Shown: positions 1 through 5,271 of the stretch, piece by piece
Layout: the number at the start of each line of letters is the position of its first letter
Numbering within the stretch: position 1 is the stretch's first letter
Assembly: GCA_030679805.1 (NCBI GenBank)
Contig: JAUXST010000259.1
Span: 1 to 5,999, forward strand
Reading direction: 5' to 3'
Length of the DNA: 5,999 bases
DNA from: Reyranella sp.
GTDB taxonomy: Bacteria > Pseudomonadota > Alphaproteobacteria > Reyranellales > Reyranellaceae
The notes under the pieces: generated by a model
What the model saw: only the letters and a program-made list of their open reading frames with translations
What the model was told of the DNA's origin: nothing
The model's database searches: none
Made by a program: the position numbers and the translations under genes

Positions 1-321
1 ATCGGCGTCAGCACGCACGACCATGCCGAGCTGGAAAAGGGTCTCGCGATCGATCCCGACTACGTGGCGCTCGGACCGGTCTATCCCACCCTGCTCAAGC
101 AGATGCCGTGGGCGCCGCAGGGGCCGGCACGGCTGGGTGAATGGAAGAAATTGATCGGCGACCGACCGCTGGTCGCGATCGGCGGCCTCACCCTGGAGCG
201 CGCGCTGCTGTGCCTGAAGTCCGGCGCGGATATCGCCTCGGTCGTGGGCGATATCGTGAACCATGCCGATCCCATGGGGCAGACGAAGGCGTGGCTCGCG
301 GCCACACGGAGGCCGGCATGA
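1..321 (+). CDS. thiE: Thiamine-phosphate synthase, C-terminal part (5' end outside window)
   Basis: This is the last 106 residues of a protein whose start lies before the window; the reading frame is open from base 1. ThiE condenses the pyrimidine diphosphate and thiazole phosphate precursors into thiamine phosphate in the cytosol. Recognition rests on several ThiE landmarks in order: GVSTHDHAE at residues 2-10, the substrate loop GPVYPT at about 25-30, KQMPWAPQG at about 33-41, and the phosphate-binding strand VAIGG at about 57-61, followed by the last barrel strand (SVVGDIV) and a short terminal helix. The family is usually a little over 200 residues, so roughly half is seen. The stop codon overlaps the start of the next gene (ATGA, 318-321), so the two are probably co-transcribed and translationally coupled. 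A thiazole synthase-like barrel is the alternative, but the KQMPxAPQG stretch favours ThiE. Confidence 0.9.
   Translation: MGVSTHDHAELEKGLAIDPDYVALGPVYPTLLKQMPWAPQGPARLGEWKKLIGDRPLVAIGGLTLERALLCLKSGADIASVVGDIVNHADPMGQTKAWLAATRRPA
308..312 (+). promoter_or_regulatory. Shine-Dalgarno site for the ThiF-like gene
   Basis: GGAGG lies five bases before the ATG at 318, inside the final codons of thiE. It fixes the start of the downstream gene at 318. The same frame stays open back to 141, but the extra residues there are arginine-rich shadow sequence of thiE without family similarity. Confidence 0.75.
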
Positions 322-1283
322 GCGGCCGGTATGTCCGCCAGTCCGTGCTGCCGGAAGTGGGCGATGCCGGGCAGGCACGGCTTGCCACCGCGTCCGTTCT
401 GGTCGTTGGCGCCGGCGGCCTCGGCTGTCCGGTGATGCAGTATCTCGCCGGTGCTGGTGTGGGCCGCCTCGCGCTCGTCGATCATGACGTGGTCGAGGAG
501 ACCAACCTTCACCGCCAGCCGCTCTACGGCATGGCCGATATCGGCAAGCCCAAAGTCGAGGTCGCCCGCGCGGCGCTGTTGCGCTTCAATCCCGGCCTAC
601 AGATTGATACCCACGCCGAACGCCTGACGCCACAGAACGCCGCGCGCCTGGTCGCGGCGGCCGATGTCGTGGTCGATGCCGCCGACAGCTTTGCCGTCAC
701 CTACATCCTGAGCGATGCCTGCCAGGCCGCGGCCAAGCCGCTGGTCAGCGCCTCGGTCATCGGCATGACGGGCTACGCCGGCGCCTTCTGCGGCGGCGGC
801 CCGAGCTATCGCGCCGTGTTCCCCGAAGTGTCCGTCGATGGCGGCACCTGCGCCACCGTCGGCGTGCTCGGCACGGCCGTGGCTGTGCTGGGCGGACTGC
901 AGGCCCACCTCGCGCTGCATCTTCTGCTCGGCCTCGAGCCGAGCGTGCTCGGTCGCGTGGTCACCTTCGATGCGAAGCGGCTGGCGTTCGGTGGTTTCGG
1001 CTTTGCCGACAGTCCCGAGCCCGACGCCTTCGTGCCGTTCATCGCGCCCGATGCCGTAACGAAAGACGATCTCGTGGTCGATTTGCGGAGCCTGGAGGAA
1101 GCACCCGTCTCGCCTTTCCCCGGCGCGCGGCGGCTGGTGGTCGACGATATCGATGGGCTGGCGGCTGAGCTACCGGCAGGCCGTATCGTGTTGGCGTGCC
1201 GCAGCGGCCAGCGCGCCCTGATGGCGGCGGATCGCCTGCGCGAACGAGGCCTGTCGAACCTGGTGCTGGTCGCGCTGGGGTAG
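318..1283 (+). CDS. thiF: ThiF/MoeB-family E1-like adenylyltransferase fused to a rhodanese domain
   Basis: The product has 321 residues. Residues 1-230 form the E1-like Rossmann domain that adenylates the C-terminal glycine of a ubiquitin-like sulfur carrier (ThiS or MoaD). Visible motifs are the ATP loop GAGGLG (31-36), D56, N63/R66 in NLHRQ, K79 in IGKPK and D123 in DAADSF. Cys178, in GGTCATVGVLG, corresponds to the conserved cysteine of ThiF and MoeB. Residues 250-321 form a short rhodanese domain whose loop CRSGQR (Cys294) could carry a persulfide. The zinc cysteines usual in the family are absent: the first CxxC site reads PSYRAVFP (Ser163, Ala166), and no CxxC occurs after residue 220. 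The ATGA overlap with thiE suggests a thiamine role and the symbol thiF. A MoeZ/MOCS3-like role in molybdopterin synthesis is the alternative, because moaD lies nearby. The family is certain; the exact carrier partner is inferred. Confidence 0.85.
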   Translation: MSGRYVRQSVLPEVGDAGQARLATASVLVVGAGGLGCPVMQYLAGAGVGRLALVDHDVVEETNLHRQPLYGMADIGKPKVEVARAALLRFNPGLQIDTHAERLTPQNAARLVAAADVVVDAADSFAVTYILSDACQAAAKPLVSASVIGMTGYAGAFCGGGPSYRAVFPEVSVDGGTCATVGVLGTAVAVLGGLQAHLALHLLLGLEPSVLGRVVTFDAKRLAFGGFGFADSPEPDAFVPFIAPDAVTKDDLVVDLRSLEEAPVSPFPGARRLVVDDIDGLAAELPAGRIVLACRSGQRALMAADRLRERGLSNLVLVALG

Positions 1284-1327
1284 AGTTTTTTCGGCGTGGA
1301 TTGAACCATCAGAGTCGGGATCATTCT

Positions 1328-1358
1328 CTTCCCCTTTGCGGAGTCCGCAAAGGGGAAG
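1328..1358. repeat. Perfect 15-bp inverted repeat (hairpin)
   Basis: Arms 1328-1342 and 1344-1358 are exactly complementary around the single base 1343, so a real hairpin would open a few central pairs. It lies 44 bp past the thiF stop, between convergent genes. Neither side has a run of T after the stem, so it is not a classical intrinsic terminator, although it could still stop or protect transcript ends from either direction. A dispersed palindromic repeat is equally likely. Confidence 0.75.
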
Positions 1359-1359
1359 T

Positions 1360-1416
1360 GCCCTCGTCATACGAGGGCGATGGGGTCAGACCCCTCCGTC
1401 ACCGTAAGACGGTGAC
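1360..1416. repeat. Cluster of three short tandem hairpins
   Basis: Three small palindromes follow the previous hairpin almost without spacing. The first is 1360-1378 (8-bp perfect arms, loop CAT). The second is 1382-1394 (GGGGTC and GACCCC arms around one base). The third is 1398-1416 (8-bp perfect arms GTCACCGT/ACGGTGAC, loop AAG). Nearly every base from 1328 to 1416 can therefore pair locally. No coding potential is visible. The arrangement resembles clustered repetitive extragenic palindromes, but I do not recognise a named family. Confidence 0.6.
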
Positions 1417-1417
1417 A

Positions 1418-1694
1418 CCTCCCCAGTTGACTGCAGGATTGTCCGGGGAAAACGGCGCACCATGTCAGCTAGGGAAAAACTGTCATCCCGAGCGAAGCGA
1501 GGGACCTTTATCGGTGGCATTAAAGGTCCCTCGCTTCGCTCGGGATGACAATGTGCGTGAAAGCCGAGAAGGTCCAACAGGGCCAAGTTTCCTGAGTCGG
1601 GAACTTCCCGCGTTGTAGCGTATCGTTGCCAGTGCAAGCGTTTTGCGAGGCCTTTCGAATTTTCCCCGGACAGTCCTGCAGTTGACTGGGGAGG
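1418..1694. mobile_element. MITE-like non-coding element with 35-bp terminal inverted repeats
   Basis: The left arm 1418-1452 and right arm 1660-1694 are inverted copies matching at 32 of 35 positions; the left arm differs at 1428, 1429 and 1439. Both arms begin at the outside with CCTCCCCAGT and end inside with GTCCGGGGAAAA. The 207 bp between them hold no plausible gene, but contain a second, perfect inverted repeat (1481-1550) and a weak hairpin at 1585-1606. The element fills the gap between the convergent thiF and moaE genes and ends 29 bp from the moaE stop. No clear target-site duplication flanks it. The size, long terminal repeats and lack of a transposase fit a MITE or a large composite extragenic palindrome; which of these, and what moves it, cannot be told here. 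Confidence 0.55.
1481..1550. repeat. Perfect 30-bp inverted repeat, 'HPERSEGP' type
   Basis: Arms 1481-1510 and 1521-1550 are perfectly complementary over 30 bp, with a 10-base loop (1511-1520). The arm core, TCATCCCGAGCGAAGCGAGG, belongs to a widespread class of bacterial extragenic palindromes. Their spurious translations contain CHPERSEGP and FARDD, and both strings appear here on both strands (CHPERSEGPL and PRFARDD). The repeat is nested inside the 1418-1694 element. It has no T-run after the stem, so a terminator role is unproven. Open frames running through it should not be annotated as proteins. Confidence 0.8.
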
Positions 1695-1723
1695 AAAGCG
1701 ATTCTGATTCTGCCGAAATGGCT

Positions 1724-2197
1724 TTAGGGCTTCTTGGCCCAGCGCGCGGCGGCGGCGTCGTCGCCCTCGTGGGCCTCGACCCATTTTTCGCCGACCGGTG
1801 TCTCTTCGAGCTTCCAGAACGGCGCCTTGGTTTTCAGCCAATCGACCAGGAACTCGCAGGCCTCGAAGGCGGCGTCACGGTGCGGCGAGCCCACCGCCAC
1901 GAGGACGATACGATCGCCGGCCTCGAGGCGGCCGTAGCGATGCACGATCAGCGTCGCCTCCAGCGTCCAGCGTCGCCGGGCTTCGGCCTCGATATCCTCG
2001 AGCGCCTTCTCGGTCATGCCGGGATAATGCTCGAGGGTAAGGGCCTCGATGCGCTCGCGGTGCAGGCCGTCGCGCAGGTGCATTTCGCGCACCAGACCGA
2101 CGAAGACCGCCAGCCCGCCGATCCGCCGGTTGCCGCCGGTCAGGCGGTCGAGTTCGGCGCCGATGTCGAAGTCGGCTTCTTGGACGCGTACGGTCAT
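1724..2197 (-). CDS. moaE: Molybdopterin synthase catalytic (large) subunit MoaE
   Basis: The product has 157 residues, close to the usual MoaE length. With MoaD it forms the heterotetrameric cytosolic enzyme that inserts two sulfurs into cyclic pyranopterin monophosphate to make molybdopterin. Family motifs are clear: GGLAVFVGLVR (27-38, with the conserved Arg38), HRYGRLEAGD (86-95), SPHRDAAFEAC (104-114, His106/Arg107) and LKTKAPFWKLE (121-131). Lys122 and Lys129 correspond to the catalytic lysines 119 and 126 of E. coli MoaE. The sequence continues with the usual GEKWVEA end. The ATG at 2197 begins MTVRVQEADFD, as expected for the family; the frame stays open upstream only as a shadow of moaD. 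The gene begins 17 bases after the moaD stop, with no strong Shine-Dalgarno site, so translation may depend on coupling. It is the last gene of the uvrC-pgsA-moaD-moaE run. Confidence 0.96.
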   Translation of the reverse strand: MTVRVQEADFDIGAELDRLTGGNRRIGGLAVFVGLVREMHLRDGLHRERIEALTLEHYPGMTEKALEDIEAEARRRWTLEATLIVHRYGRLEAGDRIVLVAVGSPHRDAAFEACEFLVDWLKTKAPFWKLEETPVGEKWVEAHEGDDAAAARWAKKP

Positions 2198-2214
2198 TGC
2201 AATGCCATCGAGTG

Positions 2215-2466
2215 CTAGCCACCGGTGAAGGGAGGAAAGAACGCAACTTCCTTGGCGCCGGTGAGAAGGGCGTCGAACGTCGTGGTACGCTGGTCGACGG
2301 CGGTGCCGAAAGCAGCACCCGCGGCCAATGCCTCGGCATGGCCGCCGCTGCGCGTGCGCAGCCATTCCACCAGTTCGCCCACCGTACGGACATCGGCGGG
2401 CAGAACGACCTCTTCCTCCGCCACGCCGACGGTACGTTTCATCCAGGCGAAGTAGCGCACTTTCAT
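2215..2466 (-). CDS. moaD: Molybdopterin synthase sulfur carrier (small) subunit MoaD
   Basis: The product has 83 residues with a ubiquitin-like beta-grasp fold. It carries the thiocarboxylate sulfur on its C-terminal glycine and docks that tail into MoaE. The decisive evidence is the end EVAFFPPFTGG (73-83), with the exposed Gly-Gly needed for adenylation and sulfuration, together with the MoaD-like start MKVRYFAWMKRTVG and the internal AVDQ (56-59). The ATG overlaps the pgsA stop in an ATGA arrangement (2463-2466), implying translational coupling. Its activating enzyme would be a MoeB-type E1 protein. None is encoded beside it on this strand, but the ThiF-rhodanese protein encoded convergently is a candidate partner. 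The alternative of a ThiS-type carrier is unlikely given the adjacent moaE. Confidence 0.95.
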   Translation of the reverse strand: MKVRYFAWMKRTVGVAEEEVVLPADVRTVGELVEWLRTRSGGHAEALAAGAAFGTAVDQRTTTFDALLTGAKEVAFFPPFTGG

Positions 2467-3038
2467 TTCTGGCCGCCCGACGTTGGAGCATCCTCGGCCA
2501 TGTGCTTGAGGCCGGTGCGCAGATAGTCGTAACCGGTGGTCAGCGTCAGCGCGGCGGCGATCCAGATCAGGGCGATCCCGGCCTGCGTGACGTATGTTGA
2601 GGCGGCGTCGCCCACGAGCAGGGCGGCGATTGCCACCATCTGCACGGCGGTCTTCCACTTGGCGAGCGCGCTCACCGGCAGGCCGACCCTGAGCTCGGCC
2701 AGGAACTCGCGCAGGCCGGAGACCAGAATCTCGCGGGCCAGGATGATCATCGCCGCGAGGACGTTGACGCCGCGCAGCGTGCCGCTGTCCACCAGCATTA
2801 CCAGCGCGGCGGCCACCAGCAGCTTGTCGGCAATCGGATCCAGGAAACGGCCGAGGCGGGAGATCTGGTGGTAGCGGCGGGCGAAATAGCCATCGAACCA
2901 GTCGGTCACCGCCGCGATCACGAAAAGGATCATCGACAGCCACTGCGCCCAGCCGCGATCGAGCCAGAAGCATGCGACGACCAGCGGGATCGCCACGATC
3001 CGCGACAGGGTCAGCAGATTGGGAAGGTTGAACAGCAT
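2463..3038 (-). CDS. pgsA: CDP-diacylglycerol-glycerol-3-phosphate 3-phosphatidyltransferase
   Basis: The product is a 191-residue inner-membrane enzyme. It makes phosphatidylglycerol phosphate from CDP-diacylglycerol and glycerol 3-phosphate, the committed step to phosphatidylglycerol and cardiolipin. The CDP-alcohol phosphotransferase signature is complete: Asp46, Asp49-Gly50, Ala53-Arg54, Gly63, Asp67 and Asp71, with the spacing D-x2-DG-x2-AR-x8-G-x3-D-x3-D. The N-terminus MLFNLPNLLTLSRI is typical of PgsA and supports the ATG at 3038; an open extension upstream is uvrC shadow. Hydrophobic segments lie near residues 9-26, 33-45, 73-84, 91-103, 131-143 and 152-168, fitting six membrane helices. 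It begins 22 bases after the uvrC stop and overlaps moaD by ATGA. Only a weak AGG precedes the start. Phosphatidylserine synthase is the nearest alternative, but the length and N-terminus favour PgsA. Confidence 0.94.
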   Translation of the reverse strand: MLFNLPNLLTLSRIVAIPLVVACFWLDRGWAQWLSMILFVIAAVTDWFDGYFARRYHQISRLGRFLDPIADKLLVAAALVMLVDSGTLRGVNVLAAMIILAREILVSGLREFLAELRVGLPVSALAKWKTAVQMVAIAALLVGDAASTYVTQAGIALIWIAAALTLTTGYDYLRTGLKHMAEDAPTSGGQK

Positions 3039-3060
3039 CGATGGGGCCTGTGGGGGCACC

Positions 3061-4953
3061 TTAGCGACCGCCCCTGAAGTGGTCATGGATTTTCTGGGCG
3101 GTCGCGCCCGAGATTCCCGGCACCGATTTGATGTCTTCGAGCGTGGCGACGGCCACGGCACGGGCACTGCCGAAGTGATTGAGCAGGGCGCGCTTGCGTC
3201 CGGCGCCGATGCCCGGCACCTCGTCGAGTGCCGAGCGCGTGAGATCTGCTGCACGGCGCGTGCGGTGGGTGCCGATGGCGAAGCGATGCGCCTCGTCGCG
3301 CAGGCGCTGGAGGAAGTAGAGCACGGGATCGCGCGGCTCGAGCGAGAACGGGGGGCGCCCGGGCATGAAGAATCGCTCGCGTCCCGCATTGCGGTCCGGG
3401 CCTTTGGCGATGCCGACCATGGCGATGTCTTCCAGGCCGAGTTCGGTCGCCACCTGTCGCGCCGCCTCGAGTTGGCCCTGGCCGCCGTCGATCAGCACCA
3501 GGTCGGGCCAATGCTCCTCGTCGCGGTCGGGATTTTCCTTCAGCGCCCGGCCGAAGCGGCGGCTCATGACCTCGCGCATCATGGCGAAATCGTCACCTGC
3601 CGCACCCTCGGTCTTGATGTTGAACTTGCGGTAGGCGTTCTTCATGAAACCCTCGGGCCCGGCAACGATCATGGCACCGATCGGGGCACTGCCCTGGATG
3701 TGGCTGTTGTCGTAGACCTCGATCCGCTCGGGAGGTGCATCCAGTCCGAAGAGGCGCGCCACGCCTTCGAGCAGCGTGCGTTGCGTGCCACGCTCGGCCA
3801 ACCGCCGCGCCAATGCCTCGCGGGCGTTCGAGACGGCCTGATCGAGCGCATCCTTCTGGTCGCCGCGCTTGGGATGGCGGATTTCGACCTTGTGGCCGGC
3901 GCCGATGGCGAGCGCGCTTTCCAGCAACTCGCGCTCGGCCACGTCATGGCTCGTCAGGATCAGCTTGGGCGCCGGGCGCGCTTCGTAGAACTGGCCGATG
4001 AAGGCCGACAGGACGGCGGCCTCGTCGAGTTCGCGGGCGTGGCTCGGGAAATAGGCCCGATTGCCGAGGTTCTGGCCGGCGCGCAGGAAGAACACCTGTA
4101 CGCAGACTTGGCCGCCATCGGCGTGGGCCGCGAAGATGTCGGCCTCGTCGATCGAGGGCAGGCTGATCGATTGATGCGACTGGATCTGCGTCAGCGCGCG
4201 GATGCGGTCGCGCAGTACCGCGGCGCCCTCGAATTCGAGATTGGCCGAGGCCTGTTCCATGCGTTGCGACAGTGCCTGCTGGATCTCGCGGTTGCGGCCG
4301 CCCAGGAAGCCGCGCACCTCCTCGACGATCGACGCATACTCGTCCTTTTCGATGCGTCCCACGCACGGCGCCGTGCAGCGCTTGATCTGGTATTGCAGGC
4401 AGGGCCGGGTGCGCGTCGTGAACACGCCGTCGGAACAGGAGCGCAGCGGGAAGGCGCGCTGCAGAGCGTAGAGCGTGCGGTTGACCGCGGTGGCCGAGGC
4501 AAATGGCCCGAAGTACTCGTTGCCGGCCTCGCGCGTGCCGCGGTGCTTGGCGAGTTGCGGCCATTCGGTGTCGCGGCGGATGACGATGTAGGGAAACGAC
4601 TTGTCGTCGCGCAGCAATACGTTGAAGCGCGGCCGGAAGCGCTTGATCAGGTTGTTCTCGAGCAGCAGCGCCTCGGCTTCGCTGTCGGTGACCGAGAATT
4701 CCATGGTCGTGGTCGCCGACACCATGCGCATCAGGCGGGTCACGAGCCGGGTCGGCTGGGTGTAGGCGGCGACGCGGCTGCGCAGCGACTTCGCCTTGCC
4801 GACGTAGAGAACCTCGCCGTCGGTCGCGATCATGCGATAGACCCCAGGCTTGCGCGGTAGGGTGCGCACGAATTCGGCGATAGTCCGCATGCCGTCGGCA
4901 AGCGATCCTTCGCTCGGTTTCGGGTCGATTTCGGTCTCGGTTTCGGTGCTCAC
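3061..4953 (-). CDS. uvrC: UvrABC excinuclease subunit C
   Basis: The product has 630 residues if translation starts at GTG 4953. UvrC is recruited by UvrB at DNA lesions and cuts on both sides of the damage. In order (numbered from that GTG) it shows a GIY-YIG nuclease domain (GVYRM at 37-41, YVGKAKSLRSR at 50-60, Glu99). A cysteine cluster C173-x11-C185-x7-C193-x3-C197 matches the spacing of the E. coli iron-sulfur cysteines. A UVR (UvrB-binding) segment lies near 206-242. The RNase H-like domain has Asp415 (VYDNSH), Asp455 (GDDF), Asp489 (LIDGGQGQ) and His556 (DEAHRF). Tandem helix-hairpin-helix motifs follow at about 577-627. The start is uncertain: the frame is open to a TTG at 5028, and ATG 4890 (MRTIAEF) is also possible. 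GTG 4953 is preferred because alphaproteobacterial homologues share residues just upstream of that ATG, whereas the residues before 4953 are basic and low in family character. No start has a convincing Shine-Dalgarno site. Confidence 0.95.
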   Translation of the reverse strand: MSTETETEIDPKPSEGSLADGMRTIAEFVRTLPRKPGVYRMIATDGEVLYVGKAKSLRSRVAAYTQPTRLVTRLMRMVSATTTMEFSVTDSEAEALLLENNLIKRFRPRFNVLLRDDKSFPYIVIRRDTEWPQLAKHRGTREAGNEYFGPFASATAVNRTLYALQRAFPLRSCSDGVFTTRTRPCLQYQIKRCTAPCVGRIEKDEYASIVEEVRGFLGGRNREIQQALSQRMEQASANLEFEGAAVLRDRIRALTQIQSHQSISLPSIDEADIFAAHADGGQVCVQVFFLRAGQNLGNRAYFPSHARELDEAAVLSAFIGQFYEARPAPKLILTSHDVAERELLESALAIGAGHKVEIRHPKRGDQKDALDQAVSNAREALARRLAERGTQRTLLEGVARLFGLDAPPERIEVYDNSHIQGSAPIGAMIVAGPEGFMKNAYRKFNIKTEGAAGDDFAMMREVMSRRFGRALKENPDRDEEHWPDLVLIDGGQGQLEAARQVATELGLEDIAMVGIAKGPDRNAGRERFFMPGRPPFSLEPRDPVLYFLQRLRDEAHRFAIGTHRTRRAADLTRSALDEVPGIGAGRKRALLNHFGSARAVAVATLEDIKSVPGISGATAQKIHDHFRGGR

Positions 4954-5203
4954 GGGGCGTGATCGCTTGGAGGCCGGATGGTGGGCCGGATGGGCGCGCA
5001 CAATGGGTCGGCGGGTGCCCGGCGACAAGACGATACGGGCATGTGGGGAAGTCTGTGAAGAAACCCAGTGTCAGGCCGGCGTTACGTCAGCGTCACTGTA
5101 TTGACTCAATGATGACGTGGTGACAGTCAGTCCCTAGGTGCCATCTAATCAATTGAATTATTTAGTTAATTTAGGGAATTCTTGGTTTGCATATTCTTCT
5201 GGC

Positions 5204-5243
5204 CGCGACGGACGTTCCCGATTCAGTCCAATCGTCCGTCGCG
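5204..5243 (-). terminator. Possible transcription-end hairpin downstream of phoH
   Basis: Arms 5204-5214 (CGCGACGGACG) and 5233-5243 are perfectly complementary over 11 bp, with an 18-base loop. The hairpin lies 28 bases past the phoH stop in the direction of phoH transcription, where a terminator is expected. No T-run follows the stem on the minus strand, only AGAAGAATAT, so it is not a canonical intrinsic terminator. It could instead be an operator or a transcript-end stabiliser. Confidence 0.35.
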
Positions 5244-5251
5244 CTTCGATC

Positions 5252-5260
5252 TGTGGATAA
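5252..5260 (-). promoter_or_regulatory. Single consensus DnaA-box-like 9-mer
   Basis: The minus strand reads TTATCCACA, the exact consensus DnaA box, 11 bases past the phoH stop. I see only one copy in this intergenic region. A single 9-mer can arise by chance, so binding is unproven. Confidence 0.25.
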
Positions 5261-5271
5261 ATTCGGTCGTC

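Larger units (their letters stand above)
4954..5271. other. Intergenic region between phoH and uvrC with an AT-rich island
   Basis: No gene is visible here; the minus-strand uvrC frame stays open up to 5028 but is probably untranslated leader. The promoter of the uvrC-pgsA-moaD-moaE operon should lie here. About 5142-5200 is strikingly AT-rich against its surroundings and contains the palindrome TCAATTGA (5149-5156). Positions 5069-5126 hold several TGAC/GTCA tetramers, including the palindrome TTGACTCAA (5101-5109), which could be protein-binding half-sites. On the minus strand TTGAGT (5109-5104) resembles a -35 hexamer, but no good -10 follows at the right distance, so no promoter is called. 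Confidence 0.5.

Noticed and set aside
141..317. Upstream extension of the ThiF-like frame to 141
   Set aside because: The extra 59 residues are thiE shadow rich in Arg and Gly. GGAGG at 308-312 and the family N-terminus support ATG 318.
1328..1358. Intrinsic terminator for thiF or moaE
   Set aside because: The stem is strong, but no T-run follows on either strand; it is kept as a repeat. The T6 run at 1286-1291 has no convincing stem before it.
1328..1694. CRISPR array
   Set aside because: The repeats are inverted pairs of differing sequence, not regularly spaced direct repeats with unique spacers, and no cas gene is present.
1386..1841. Open frames on both strands across the palindromes (1196-1618 +, 1386-1841 -, 1643-2218 +)
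   Set aside because: Their sequences contain the repeat-derived HPERSEGP and FARDD strings and shadow of moaE; no domain is recognisable and no ribosome site is evident.
2198..2491. N-terminal extension of MoaE to 2491
   Set aside because: It overlaps moaD in another frame and has no family similarity; MTVRVQEADFD at 2197 is the natural MoaE start.
3019..4860. A 613-codon open frame on the + strand opposite uvrC and the end of pgsA
   Set aside because: It is antisense to a fully motif-supported UvrC. Its translation is low-complexity and rich in Arg, Ala and Gly without domain motifs, as expected from codon bias in GC-rich DNA.
4954..5271. Chromosomal replication origin
   Set aside because: Only one consensus DnaA box is seen, and none of the usual origin-flanking genes is present; noted as a weak finding only.
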